60,389 nucleotides of DNA from an uncultured Clostridia bacterium (GCA_947632475.1 CANRPI010000004.1:1-60389); one strand, 5' to 3'. Counted from the stretch's first letter, positions 38,256 to 47,614 are shown. Program-made: numbers and translations. Notes: a model not told the origin generated them from the sequence alone.

Positions 38256-38997
38256 GTGCGAAACATAAAATTAGTTATAGAATATGATGGAAAAGAATTC
38301 AATCGGATGGCAAAAACAACCAAACAAACTAAACATCCAAGGAAATATAGAAAAAGCAATACAAGCAATAACAAAAGAAGAAGTTGATTTGCAAGCATCA
38401 GGAAGAACAGATGCTGGTGTTCATGCATATGGTCAAGTTGCCAATTTTAAAACAAATTCTAATATACCTATAGAAAAATTTGCAATAGCTATAAATAGCA
38501 ATTTAAAAAAATCTATTTTAATAAAATCAGCAGAAGAAGTTGATGAAAAATTTCATAGCAGACTTAGCTGTAAAAGAAAAACATATAGATATGTAATTAA
38601 TAATTCAAAATATGGAACAGCAATTTATAGAAATTTAGAAACACACATAGTAGAGAAACTAAATGTAAAAAAAATGCAAGAAGCAATAAAATATTTTGAA
38701 GGCGAACATGATTTTAAAGCATTTAAAGCAAGTGGAACAAGTAGTAAAAGTAGTGTAAGAAAAATTTATGAAGCTAAAGTAGAAGAAATGCCAAATGAAA
38801 GAATTTATATAGAGTTAACAGGAAATGGATTCTTATATAATATGGTTAGAATAATAGCTGGAACTTTAGTAGAAGTTGGAATAGGAAAAATTGAACCTAA
38901 AGATGTAAAAAAAATAATAGAATCAAAAAAAAGAGAAAATGCAGGAAAAACTTTGCCACCACAAGGTTTATATCTATTAAAAGTTGAATATGAGTAA
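38256..38997 (+). CDS. truA: tRNA pseudouridine synthase A, read through a +1 shift at CGG 38304
   Basis: Enzyme that makes pseudouridine at positions 38-40 of the tRNA anticodon arm. Start GTG 38256 lies after GGGGAG and reads VRNIKLVIEYDGKEFN, the family N-terminus, then hits CGG at 38304. Skipping the C gives GWQKQPNKLNIQG, joining to SGRTDAGVHA with the catalytic Asp. Total 246 residues, the normal length. From ATG 38284 alone the essential YDG strand would be missing, so the shift is needed for a functional enzyme. Confidence 0.92.
38304..38306 (+). other. +1 frameshift site CGG-A in truA
   Basis: Zero-frame TTC AAT CGG ATG. Dropping C38304 gives AAT GGA TGG CAA, the TruA consensus FxGWQ. 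Confidence 0.9.
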
Positions 38998-39106
38998 AAA
39001 AACCTAAAATTACATTTTCACAAAAAATAATAGTGAGCATAAAATATACAAAAAACATAAAATGTTTATGTGAATTAATGCTCTTAAGGAAAGGAATGTG
39101 ATTTAA

Positions 39107-39724
39107 ATGGATAACTTACTCATATTTTTTGTTTTACCACTAGCAGTAATAGTAATTTCAATTGCCTTGCAAAAAATACTAAGATGTCCTCCATTAGTAG
39201 CTGCAATTATATTTGTAATATTTTTAATAGTAGCATTTATAATTGATGATTTAACATTTATAATAGCAGCAATAGCATATGCCATAATTAGCTTTATAAC
39301 AGCATTACTTACATGTTTAATTTGTAGATGTTTATTTGGAAATAATGAAAATACGAATAACAACTGCAGTTGTTGTAATGGTTCAAATAACAATTTACTT
39401 AGAATTACTAGTAACTGCAATAATAGTAATAACAATAATAATGATTTACTTACTATTAATAGTAGTTGCAATAATTCAAATGGAGATTTACTTACAATAA
39501 GTAGTAATGATTTTAATGGTTATACAAACGATTTATTAACCATAAGTGGTAATAGGGTAATTCAAAATAATAACAATAATTCTTGTAACTGTAATGACAA
39601 TAATAATATAAGCTTGGCAAATACAAATTGTAATAATTCTAATAATGGAGTTACAGCAAGAATTAATGTTATTCCAAATGGAAATAATACAGGTTGTATT
39701 TGTGGAAATTATAGAAGAAGATAA
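39107..39724 (+). CDS. Membrane protein with long Asn/Cys-rich DLLTI-repeat tail
   Basis: A 205-residue protein. The first ~70 residues form two or three hydrophobic helices ending CLICRCLFG. The rest is dominated by Asn with Ser and Cys and carries four spaced repeats of the type NNLLRITSN, NDLLTINSS, GDLLTISSN and NDLLTISGN, followed by CNC and CICGNYRRR. I do not recognise the family. The strong Asn bias is partly what AAT-rich DNA gives, but the regular DLLTI spacing is not. Start ATG lies after AAAGGAATGTGATTTAA. Confidence 0.65.
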   Translation: MDNLLIFFVLPLAVIVISIALQKILRCPPLVAAIIFVIFLIVAFIIDDLTFIIAAIAYAIISFITALLTCLICRCLFGNNENTNNNCSCCNGSNNNLLRITSNCNNSNNNNNDLLTINSSCNNSNGDLLTISSNDFNGYTNDLLTISGNRVIQNNNNNSCNCNDNNNISLANTNCNNSNNGVTARINVIPNGNNTGCICGNYRRR

Positions 39725-39725
39725 A

Positions 39726-39846
39726 TGTGTCACAGAGGATGCTTCTTAGTGGCACATTTGTGCCATGGGGCTTTTTAGTGGCACATTTGTGCTATTGGGG
39801 TTTTAAATGGCACGTTTGTGCCATGGAGCTTCTTAGTGGCACAAAT
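39726..39846 (+). repeat. Dispersed palindromic repeat, locus B (29-bp tandem)
   Basis: Three full units of exactly 29 bases starting TGGCACATTTGTGCC and ending GCTTTTTAG or GCTTCTTAG, with partial units at both ends. The core is a near-perfect palindrome TGGCACA-TT-TGTGCCA. Units lie back to back without spacers. Confidence 0.85.
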
Positions 39847-39877
39847 TACATATGTACTAAAAGATAAACGTTTTTTA

Positions 39878-39906
39878 TTGAAAAAAAAGGAAAAATATGT
39901 TATTAT
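39878..39906 (+). promoter_or_regulatory. Sigma-A promoter of the ArsP-like permease
   Basis: TTGAAA (39878-39883), 17-base spacer, TATTAT (39901-39906). Confidence 0.65.
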
Positions 39907-39958
39907 ATATAAATGTAATAAAGATATTAAGAAATAAAAATCGAAAGGAATATAAAAA

Positions 39959-40810
39959 ATGATAGAAGTTATAAAAGAAACGTTAGTAGATAGTATAAAA
40001 TTATTACCTTTTTTATTTATTACATATCTAATTATGGAGTATATAGAGCATAAAACTAGTAATAAAGTAAAAAATACCATCAAAAAATCTGGTAAATTTG
40101 GACCATTACTAGGTGGAATATTTGGAATATTTCCACAATGTGGATTTTCAGTATCTGCTACAAATTTATACTCTGCAAGAGTTATAACACTAGGAACATT
40201 AATTGCAGTATATTTATCGACTTCAGATGAAATGTTACCAATTTTTATATCTGAAGCAGTATCTGCAAAAATTATTTTAAAAATATTAGCAATAAAATTA
40301 GTAATTGGAATTATAGCAGGTTTTTTAATTGACTTTGTATTAAAATTTATAAATAAAAAGCAAAATAAGCAAGAAGAGGAAAAAATAGTAGAAATATGTG
40401 AAAAGGAACATTGTAATTGTGAACATGGAATAGTAAAATCAGCATTAAAACATACAGTAAATATTTTTTTATTTATTATAATTATAACATTTGCAATTAA
40501 TTTATTAATATACTTTATTGGAGAAAACACAATAGCAAACTTTTTGCAAAATAGACCAGTTTTAGGACCAGTTATTGCAGGAATTATTGGTTTAATTCCA
40601 AATTGTGCAGCTTCTGTTATAATAACTCAAATGTATTTACAAAGTGTCATTTCAGAAGCTACAATGATTTCAGGTTTATTAGTAGGAGCTGGAGTAGGAC
40701 TTGCAGTATTATTTAAAACAAATAAAGGTATTAAGGAAAATGTAAAAATTACATTGCTACTATATTGTATGGGGGTTATCCCAGGAATTATTATGAATTT
40801 GATTTTTTAA
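39959..40810 (+). CDS. Putative ArsP-like multi-helix heavy-metal/manganese exporter
   Basis: A 283-residue integral membrane protein with about eight to ten helices in two similar halves. Each half has a Pro-Cys signature (GGIFGIFPQCGFSVSA, IIGLIPNCAASVII) and a Gly-rich turn. A loop with Cys/His residues (EICEKEHCNCEHG) near the middle could bind metal. This fits the putative 10TM exporter family often called ArsP_2 or putative manganese transporter. The substrate is not known. Confidence 0.6.
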   Translation: MIEVIKETLVDSIKLLPFLFITYLIMEYIEHKTSNKVKNTIKKSGKFGPLLGGIFGIFPQCGFSVSATNLYSARVITLGTLIAVYLSTSDEMLPIFISEAVSAKIILKILAIKLVIGIIAGFLIDFVLKFINKKQNKQEEEKIVEICEKEHCNCEHGIVKSALKHTVNIFLFIIIITFAINLLIYFIGENTIANFLQNRPVLGPVIAGIIGLIPNCAASVIITQMYLQSVISEATMISGLLVGAGVGLAVLFKTNKGIKENVKITLLLYCMGVIPGIIMNLIF

Positions 40811-40816
40811 ATAAAT

Positions 40817-40845
40817 AATGGAGACTTTATAGTCTCCATTTAAAT
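40817..40845 (+). terminator. Terminator between the permease and the VirD4-like gene
   Basis: AATGGAGACT / AGTCTCCATT with a four-base loop; between converging genes. Confidence 0.8.
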
Positions 40846-40850
40846 TGTTA

Positions 40851-43199
40851 TTAATCTTTATTGCTATTAGGGTTACCTTTTTTTAGATTTACTATAATAG
40901 CATCTTCATTATCAAATAAATATTTAGAATCAGTTGTATCTGTTTGCACAGGATTAAATTCATTTCTATCATCTTTAAAATCTAGTTTTCTTAAGTTGAA
41001 TTTTTTTGAAGATGTATCTTCTTCAGTTGTAGTTTCTGAAGAAACCCCGTTAAATTTTGCAAAATCAAATGTTTTTAATTTTTGTGGTTCTTTATATTTA
41101 GATGGTAGATAGTTTAAGTTTGCTGGACCGATTTGAGGTTTTCCATTACTAGCACGAATTTTATAACCACAATTTTTAGCTCCAAAACTTAATAATTTTT
41201 CAGGTTTAAAATATTGTGTCCATCCCCATTCTACGCCTGAGTATTTAGGAGAGTAGGCCATTTTATCTGCATCAAAGTCATTTTTATATTTCCAATCTCT
41301 TTTAGTACCAAATTCTTGAGACCACCATGTAAGTTCATCATAAGGTGCGCCTCCTGTAAATATTTTATTTGCACAGTTAGCTAAGATTATGTTTTGATAA
41401 TTTTCTTTTTGACCGTCTACGTTCAATTGGCTAATACTTTGAGCTGATATAGTGGTTCCAACTTTATATTTTCTATACATTGTAAATATTGCTTCAGTAT
41501 CTTTACAAATAAAGTCAGGAAATTCATCAATATATAAAAAGTGTGGAATTCTTGAATTTTCATTTCCAGGTCTTCTAAGTACTGCATTTTGCATTGACAT
41601 TAAGAAAAATAAACCAAAAGCTTTGTGCCCAGAAGCACCTAAATCTCCACGTCTTGTGCATACAAATACAATTTCACCATTTTTTAATGATTTGTCAAAA
41701 TCAAGGTTTTGATGTCTATTACATAATATATTTTTTACTCCTGGTAAACGTAATAAATTGTCTAATTGACTTATAGTTGAATATAAATATTTTTCTATTG
41801 TTTCTTTTCCAGGAGCATTTTTATAAAAGTTTTTCTTAAAATATGTAAGTGTAACACTGTATTTTTCTTTTAGCTCTTCATCATGTGCTAATATTTCACA
41901 CATTTTTTCAATTAAATCAAAGTTAGTAAACATTTTTAGCATGTCATTTAAATTTGGAAGTGAACCTTCATGCATTCTTGGATACATTTCTTTTAATATT
42001 ATTGCTAAGTTTTCAATTGCTTGTAATGATATATCTTCTCTATAAGCTTCTTCTGAATTATTATGTGTTGAATTATACATTGCTTTTAATGCAGAAGATA
42101 TAGTTACAGCAATTTTGTTTGGATCATCATATACAAATGGATTTAATCCCATAGAGTTTATATTGTTTGCATCTATTATAGTATATGGTAAATTAAAGTT
42201 GTCACATACTTCTGAAATATGGTCAATTACTTCTATGTCTGGTGACATTAGGGTTAGACCAAGGTCTTTAAAAATTGTTTCATTATTAGATGAATCTTGT
42301 ATCATTTTTTTAATATATGCTTTGAAAATTGTTTCTTTTCCAGAAACTGGTGTAATCATGTTTAATGAGAAGTTTTTGTTTAAATATTCATTATTATATG
42401 GAGCATTTAAAGTTGCAATATTTGTTTTTAATGCTGTGAATCCCATTTCTTTAGATACTTCTCTATAAAAGCTTTTTCTCTCTAGGTCTCTTGCTATAAA
42501 TGGCTCATATACCATTGATGTTTTTCCTGTTCCAGAACCACCACATACAAATAATGTATGAAATCTTGAACTTTCGGGCATTGTAATTGTTTTTCCATTT
42601 TCACTGTCGTTACAAATGTATAGTTCACATGTATATGGTCCAGTACCTTCTTTTTTATCTGCTAAACTAATTCCACCATAGTCCCAAATTGAACGAACTT
42701 TTTCTTTTGAGTCATTAACACCAAAGTACAACCAATTAAAAAATGGAAATATGCTTACAAGTGGTAAATATAGCGAAATGCTTGTAAGTGCTGGTGTTAC
42801 TAAATATGAGAAGTCTGTAATTATTTCTGTATAATTAGGAACCGAAAGTAGTAAAAGCCATACACCCATATTTAACCATTGTGTGAACATTGAAAGTACT
42901 ATAATGTAAAGTCCAATTGCTGATAAATAAAATAGTGTTACTTTTTTTGCTTTTGAAGTTGCAAATTTTGAGGCCCCAGCAAAAAGATAAGAAAATAAAG
43001 GACATGCCATTGCAAGGGTGTATTTTATAGGTCCCCAGTATGAATAAGAAACACCGGTAAATATCATCAATAGCATTTCTACAATTCTATCTACTGCTAT
43101 GTATATAGTAATTAGTGTTAATATATATGTAGCAAAGGTATTTCTATCTGTATTTAATTTCTTTAAAAATTTGTCTATATATTTCATTTTAACCGCCAT
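40851..43199 (-). CDS. Orphan VirD4/TraG-like coupling ATPase
   Basis: A 782-residue protein. The N-terminal ~175 residues hold several transmembrane helices; a cytosolic AAA-like motor follows with Walker A CGGSGTGKTSM near residue 220 and a Walker B-type strand FLYIDEFPDF near 555. TISAQSISQL further on is typical of type IV coupling proteins. No relaxase, VirB4 or other transfer gene is near, and base composition matches the chromosome. It may serve a non-conjugative secretion or DNA-moving role in this lineage. Confidence 0.8.
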   Translation of the reverse strand: MAVKMKYIDKFLKKLNTDRNTFATYILTLITIYIAVDRIVEMLLMIFTGVSYSYWGPIKYTLAMACPLFSYLFAGASKFATSKAKKVTLFYLSAIGLYIIVLSMFTQWLNMGVWLLLLSVPNYTEIITDFSYLVTPALTSISLYLPLVSIFPFFNWLYFGVNDSKEKVRSIWDYGGISLADKKEGTGPYTCELYICNDSENGKTITMPESSRFHTLFVCGGSGTGKTSMVYEPFIARDLERKSFYREVSKEMGFTALKTNIATLNAPYNNEYLNKNFSLNMITPVSGKETIFKAYIKKMIQDSSNNETIFKDLGLTLMSPDIEVIDHISEVCDNFNLPYTIIDANNINSMGLNPFVYDDPNKIAVTISSALKAMYNSTHNNSEEAYREDISLQAIENLAIILKEMYPRMHEGSLPNLNDMLKMFTNFDLIEKMCEILAHDEELKEKYSVTLTYFKKNFYKNAPGKETIEKYLYSTISQLDNLLRLPGVKNILCNRHQNLDFDKSLKNGEIVFVCTRRGDLGASGHKAFGLFFLMSMQNAVLRRPGNENSRIPHFLYIDEFPDFICKDTEAIFTMYRKYKVGTTISAQSISQLNVDGQKENYQNIILANCANKIFTGGAPYDELTWWSQEFGTKRDWKYKNDFDADKMAYSPKYSGVEWGWTQYFKPEKLLSFGAKNCGYKIRASNGKPQIGPANLNYLPSKYKEPQKLKTFDFAKFNGVSSETTTEEDTSSKKFNLRKLDFKDDRNEFNPVQTDTTDSKYLFDNEDAIIVNLKKGNPNSNKD

Positions 43200-43330
43200 T
43201 TCCGTCGATTTATATTGGATTATATATAAAGTAATTACGACATTTTTATTTGTATTTTACAAAAGTATACATATATATTATACTATAAAATCGTAAAAAA
43301 ACAAGAGTTTTTGGCGAAAAAAATACGAAT

Positions 43331-43362
43331 GGTTAAATGGGGACAGACTTAATTTAGCCATT
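43331..43362 (+). repeat. Half-copy of a GGGGACAGAC repeat
   Basis: GGTTAAATGGGGACAGACTT followed by AATTTAGCCATT. It matches one arm of the hairpin at 46371-46435; the second arm is absent. Confidence 0.65.
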
Positions 43363-43487
43363 GATTATGTGATTCAATAATAATACATATATTTTTATTT
43401 TTTTGAATAAATAAATATTTTCTGAATATAATTATAAATGAATTACATTCTTTAAATGCAATATCCTAAAATAAAAAGGGGGAGCTA

Positions 43488-43772
43488 ATGCGAGAAGAAT
43501 ATGTAAAAGAAGAAAAGATAGAAGAAAAATCAGAATTACAAAAAGAAATTGAATTAATAAAAAGCATAATAAAAACAAGAAGGGAATTAAAAATTGCGAA
43601 TAGAAATTTTGAATATGCAGAAACAGATTTAGTAGATTATTATATTTATCAAATAAAAGCAAATCAAGCTAAACTAGACTATTTAATAAAATTAGCCAAA
43701 AATAAAGGAATACAAGTAGATATGATAAATGATTTAAAATATACATTATGGGAAGATGAAGAAGTTGGATAA
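43488..43772 (+). CDS. YaaL/DUF2508-family small protein
   Basis: A 94-residue, largely helical charged protein with ELKIANRNFEYAETDLVDYYIYQIKANQAKLDYL (partial), the signature pattern of DUF2508/YaaL. In Bacillus and many Clostridia yaaL stands just before bofA, as here. RBS GGGGGAG. Function unknown. Confidence 0.85.
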   Translation: MREEYVKEEKIEEKSELQKEIELIKSIIKTRRELKIANRNFEYAETDLVDYYIYQIKANQAKLDYLIKLAKNKGIQVDMINDLKYTLWEDEEVG

Positions 43773-43874
43773 AATCAGCTAATAGTAATAATTATGATAA
43801 AATCAAGTAATATTTGTCCTAAAAACAACATATAGATGAAATGTAAAGATATGTGTTTAAGGGGATGAATATAG

Positions 43875-44135
43875 ATGGATACAAATATTATTACATATTT
43901 AGCGTGTATATGTTTTATATTTATATTTGGAAGAATATTTATTGTTCCAATAAAAAAGATATTGAAAATAGTTTTTAATTCTATACTTGGAGGAATAACT
44001 ATATACATAATAAATTTAGTAGGAGCAAATTTTGGGTTTCATATAGGATTGAATTTTCTTACTAGTGTAATAATAGGAGTTTTAGGATTACCAGGAGCAG
44101 TATGTTTAATTATAGTTAAATTATTAATTAGTTAA
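43875..44135 (+). CDS. bofA: Pro-sigma-K processing inhibitor BofA
   Basis: An 86-residue membrane protein with hydrophobic helices at ~5-22 and ~32-50 and an amphipathic C-terminal region. The order ILGGITIYIINLVG, LNFLTSVIIGVLGLPG(A) matches BofA, including the LGLPG turn. In Bacillus BofA holds the SpoIVFB protease inactive until the forespore signal arrives. It follows the yaaL-like gene, the conserved order. RBS AAGGGG upstream of ATG 43875. Confidence 0.88.
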   Translation: MDTNIITYLACICFIFIFGRIFIVPIKKILKIVFNSILGGITIYIINLVGANFGFHIGLNFLTSVIIGVLGLPGAVCLIIVKLLIS

Positions 44136-44142
44136 TAACAAA

Positions 44143-44170
44143 TCCCTCACATATAGAAATGTGAGGGATA
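44143..44170. terminator. Bidirectional terminator between bofA and glmS
   Basis: ATCCCTCACA / TGTGAGGGAT with an eight-base loop between converging genes. Confidence 0.85.
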
Positions 44171-44178
44171 AAATAATT

Positions 44179-46017
44179 TTATTCAACTGTAACAGATTTT
44201 GCTAAATTTCTTGGTTTATCAACATCTAATCCTTTTTCTTTAGAAATATAATAAGCAAATAATTGTAAAGGTATTACAGATAATATAGGAGAGATAAATG
44301 CGTTAGTTTCAGGAATTTTTATTACTAAATCAAACATTTTACTATCTATCTTTTGATTTGTAACAATTAATGTTTTTGCACCTCTAGATATAACCTCTTG
44401 AATATTACTTACAGTTTTATCAACTAATTTAGGATCAGTCATTATGCCAATTACAGTTATATCTTTTTCTATTAATGCAATAGGGCCATGTTTTAGTTCA
44501 CCAGCAGGATAGCTGTCTGCATGTATATAAGAAATTTCCTTTAACTTTAGTGCACTTTCTCTTGCAACTGTTTCATCAATTCCTCTACCTAAGAAAAATA
44601 TATCATGCTCCTGATAAACTTTTTTAGCAAAGTTTTTAATAATTTCAGAATCTTTTAAAGTTTCATCAACCTTTTTTGGTAAATCTAAAATATCTTTCTT
44701 TAAATTCTCAATAATATCTTTAGAATTGCCTAATATTTCTGCAAAATAAATTGCAAGTAATGTAAGTAAAACTACTTGAGAAGTATAAGCTTTGGTTGAA
44801 GCAACTGCAATTTCTGGTCCAGCATGTGTATATATAGAATAATGAGCTTCTCTTGTTATAGAACTTCCAATAACATTACTAATAGCAATAGTTTTTGCAC
44901 CTTTTTCTTTACACAATTTTAATGCAGCTATTGTATCTGCAGTTTCCCCAGATTGAGAAATAAAGATACTTAAAGTATTTTTATCTACAAGAGGCTCTCT
45001 ATATCTAAATTCAGAGGCAATGTCAACCTCAGTTTGAATTTTACAAAGTTTTTCCATTACATTTTTAGCAACTAAACCAGCATGCATAGCTGTACCACAA
45101 GCTATAATGTAAATCTTATTTATACTATTAAGATATTCTTTTGTAAAGTTTAGCTCATCAAATTCACATTTAGAATTTTCATTAAGTTTAGAGCCAATAG
45201 TTTCTCTAATAGCAGTTGGTTGTTCATATATTTCTTTTAACATAAAATCTTCAAAACCATCTTTTTCAGCACTAGATGCATTCCATTCAATTGTTTTAGT
45301 TTCTTTTTCAATCATATTTAAATCTTTATCATAAAATTTAGCATCATTTTTAGATAAAATAACAAATTCTAAATCATTTAATAAATAAAAATCCTTAGTA
45401 AAAGAAAGAATAGCAGGAATGTCAGAAGAAACATAATTTTCTCCATTACCTTTACCAATAACAAGAGGGCTATCTTTTCTTACAACTATCATATTTTCAG
45501 GAAAATCTTTGCAAATAACTTCAAGAGCAAAACTTCCCTTTAAATCTAAACATGCATTTTTAACAGCCTTTAGAAATTTGTTATCATCATTTGTATTATC
45601 TTTTTCATAATAGTAGTGAATTAAATTAGGTATAACTTCAGTATCTGTTTGAGAATAAAAAGTGTAACCATTATCTGTTAGAAACTTTTTTAATTCATTA
45701 TAATTTTCAATAATACCATTATGCACAACACTAAAAGCTTTTGAATTATCCATATGGGGGTGAGAATTTTCTTTAGAAGGTTTTCCGTGAGTTGCCCATC
45801 TTGTATGAGCAATACCAATAGTTCCCTCCAAATCATCAATTCCAGGTAAATTATATAAATTATTAACTCTACCTTTATCTTTCATAATAGAAAGCCCATC
45901 TTTTTCAATAGTTGAAATACCGGCTGAGTCATAGCCTCTGTATTCTAATCTTATTAGTCCATTAATCAAAATAGGACTAGCTTTTTTTGTTCCTATGTAA
46001 CCTACAATTCCACACAT
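44179..46017 (-). CDS. glmS: Glucosamine-fructose-6-phosphate aminotransferase
   Basis: A 612-residue enzyme that makes glucosamine-6-phosphate from fructose-6-phosphate and glutamine, the first step to UDP-GlcNAc. The N-terminal Cys2 nucleophile (CGIVGYIGT) and THGKPSKENSHPH form the glutaminase; two SIS sugar-binding domains follow (GTAMHAGL, SQSGETADT, LGRGIDETVARESALKLKE) with the family's C-terminal PRNLAKSVTVE. GGAGG precedes ATG 46017. Expression is set by the ribozyme in its leader. Confidence 0.97.
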   Translation of the reverse strand: MCGIVGYIGTKKASPILINGLIRLEYRGYDSAGISTIEKDGLSIMKDKGRVNNLYNLPGIDDLEGTIGIAHTRWATHGKPSKENSHPHMDNSKAFSVVHNGIIENYNELKKFLTDNGYTFYSQTDTEVIPNLIHYYYEKDNTNDDNKFLKAVKNACLDLKGSFALEVICKDFPENMIVVRKDSPLVIGKGNGENYVSSDIPAILSFTKDFYLLNDLEFVILSKNDAKFYDKDLNMIEKETKTIEWNASSAEKDGFEDFMLKEIYEQPTAIRETIGSKLNENSKCEFDELNFTKEYLNSINKIYIIACGTAMHAGLVAKNVMEKLCKIQTEVDIASEFRYREPLVDKNTLSIFISQSGETADTIAALKLCKEKGAKTIAISNVIGSSITREAHYSIYTHAGPEIAVASTKAYTSQVVLLTLLAIYFAEILGNSKDIIENLKKDILDLPKKVDETLKDSEIIKNFAKKVYQEHDIFFLGRGIDETVARESALKLKEISYIHADSYPAGELKHGPIALIEKDITVIGIMTDPKLVDKTVSNIQEVISRGAKTLIVTNQKIDSKMFDLVIKIPETNAFISPILSVIPLQLFAYYISKEKGLDVDKPRNLAKSVTVE

Positions 46018-46074
46018 AGTAAAACCTCCTTAAAAATTTAAATTATTAGTAATATGCATTGGAATTGAAAGCAT

Positions 46075-46232
46075 GCAAATAAAAGCTTAAATATATTAAT
46101 TTTTGTTATAGTATTGCTACTATTTTTTCAATTAATATTAATGACTTAAAGCATAGCCACTAGAGCATCCGCCGAAAAATTCGATAACTCTAGACCTCGT
46201 CAACATCAAAATAAAGATGTCCTGGCGCTTGC
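46075..46232 (-). ncRNA. glmS ribozyme-riboswitch
   Basis: On the minus strand the leader of glmS carries the conserved core: AAGCGCCAGGACATC, then GATGTTGACGAGG, TTATCGA, and TTTTTCGGCGGATGCTCT, in the order seen in glmS ribozymes of other Firmicutes. Glucosamine-6-phosphate triggers self-cleavage, predicted here between A46229 and G46228, and the mRNA is then destroyed. The 3' boundary (P4 region) is approximate. Confidence 0.93.
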
Positions 46233-46335
46233 AATTATTAAATTATTAAAAATTTATACTCCATATCCTCCTTTCTTTAAAAAATTTTTGCATTTCTTTC
46301 AATTTCTATATTATATTACACTAAAAATTGAAAAG

Positions 46336-46341
46336 TGACAA
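46336..46341 (-). promoter_or_regulatory. Probable -35 element of glmS
   Basis: Minus-strand TTGTCA, followed 17 bases on by TAATAT and slightly further by TATAAT, upstream of the ribozyme. Confidence 0.5.
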
Positions 46342-46370
46342 GAGTAAATTTAAAATTTTTAGTAGTTAGC

Positions 46371-46435
46371 TTGGTTAGTTTGGGGACAGACTTAAATTGA
46401 CCATGGCTAATTTAAGTCTGTCCCTAATTTAACCA
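46371..46435. repeat. REP-like hairpin with GGGGACAGAC arms
   Basis: Long inverted repeat: TTGGTTAGTTTGGGGACAGA continuing CTTAAATT, ten-base loop, then the complementary arm with AAGTCTGTCCC and TTTAACCAA. The GGGGACAGAC word is typical of REP elements mobilised by IS200-like (Y1) transposases; none is in the window. Confidence 0.75.
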
Positions 46436-46443
46436 AAAATGTC

Positions 46444-46473
46444 TTGTATAATTTATTAAATATAGTGTATAAT
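46444..46473 (+). promoter_or_regulatory. Sigma-A promoter of the Ord-like gene
   Basis: TTGTAT (46444-46449), 18-base spacer, TATAAT (46468-46473), 28 bases before GTG 46501. Confidence 0.6.
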
Positions 46474-46500
46474 TTATATAAATTGAAAGGAGTGATTTTT

Positions 46501-47577
46501 GTGGATAGAAAAATCAAAGTAGTTCAATATGGAGTGGGCAAAATGAGTGTTTATACAATGAGGTATGTATACGAAAATGGAGCAGAAATAGTAGGAGCAA
46601 TTGATATTAACCCAAGTGTAATAGGTAAAGACATTGGAGAAATAATGGGTACAGAGAACAAAGGTGTTAAGGTGGTTTCGGTAAATGAGGCTGAAAGTAT
46701 GATGAAGGAGACAAAGCCAGATATTGCTATAGTTACTACAATGAGTTTAATTGCAGATGTAGAAGATGCGTTGATGCTTTGTGCTAAATTAGGCGTAAAT
46801 GCAATAACTACTTGTGAGGAGGCATTTTATCCAATGAATTCAAATCCAAATGTAACTAAAAAGTTGGATGAAATGGCTAAACAAACTGGGTGCACAATCA
46901 CAGGAAGCGGTTATCAAGATATTTATTGGGGACAATTAATATCAAGTATAGCTGGTTCTACACATAAAATAACTAAAATAAAGGGAAGTTCAAGCTATAA
47001 TGTTGAAGACTATGGTATAGCTTTGGCAAAAGCTCATGGTGCAGGTTTAACATTAGAGGAGTTTGATAAACAAGTTGCTTCAGTTGATAGAATTACAGAT
47101 GAAGAGAGACAAGCAATGATTGAAAAAGGCGAATATTTGCCATCTTATATGTGGAATGTAAATGGTTGGTTATGTGAAAAATTGGGATTGACAGTTACAT
47201 CACAAACACAAGTTACAGTACCACAGACAAATGATGAGGATATTGAATCATCAACTTTGCAAATGGTTGTAAAGGCTGGAGATGCTACAGGTATGAGTGC
47301 AGTTGTTACGACTCAAACTAAAGAAGGAATTGTAATTGAAAGCGAATGCATAGGAAAGGTTTATTCAGAAAATGATTTTGATAAAAACGAGTGGACTATA
47401 ATTGGAGAACCAGAAACTACTTTAGTAATAAATAGACCAGCAACTGTAGAATTAACTTGTGCTTCAATTGTAAATAGAATTCCAGATGTATTAAATGCTA
47501 GATCTGGATATGTTCCAACTGAGCAAATGGGAGAGCTAAATTATAGAGTGAAGCCATTAAATGAGTATGTAAAATAG
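46501..47577 (+). CDS. Ord/DapB-like NAD(P)-dependent dehydrogenase (2,4-diaminopentanoate dehydrogenase family)
   Basis: A 358-residue Rossmann oxidoreductase beginning VVQYGVGKMSVYTMRYV, with AIDINPSVIGKDIGE, an ATP-free NAD-binding fold and the middle GSGYQDIYWGQL. The closest family I recognise is Ord, the 2,4-diaminopentanoate dehydrogenase of clostridial ornithine breakdown, which resembles dihydrodipicolinate reductase. The other ornithine genes are not in the window, so the substrate is unproven. GTG 46501 is chosen because AAAGGAG stands 11 bases upstream; the upstream ATG at 46444 overlaps the promoter. Codon use has more G and T than its neighbours. Confidence 0.7.
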   Translation: MDRKIKVVQYGVGKMSVYTMRYVYENGAEIVGAIDINPSVIGKDIGEIMGTENKGVKVVSVNEAESMMKETKPDIAIVTTMSLIADVEDALMLCAKLGVNAITTCEEAFYPMNSNPNVTKKLDEMAKQTGCTITGSGYQDIYWGQLISSIAGSTHKITKIKGSSSYNVEDYGIALAKAHGAGLTLEEFDKQVASVDRITDEERQAMIEKGEYLPSYMWNVNGWLCEKLGLTVTSQTQVTVPQTNDEDIESSTLQMVVKAGDATGMSAVVTTQTKEGIVIESECIGKVYSENDFDKNEWTIIGEPETTLVINRPATVELTCASIVNRIPDVLNARSGYVPTEQMGELNYRVKPLNEYVK

Positions 47578-47588
47578 TAAAAATTTTA

Positions 47589-47614
47589 AAAGAACTTGAT
47601 TTTTCAAGTTCTTT
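47589..47614 (+). terminator. Terminator after the Ord-like gene
   Basis: AAAGAACTTGA / TCAAGTTCTTT with a short T loop. Confidence 0.75.

Noticed and set aside
39726..39846. CRISPR array
   Set aside because: Units of 29 bases are contiguous with no spacers, are palindromic, and no cas genes are present.
46240..46275. Leader peptide gene before the glmS ribozyme (GGAGG then ATG GAG TAT)
   Set aside because: The frame is only eight codons and the spacing between GGAGG and ATG is two bases; probably chance in an AT-rich leader.
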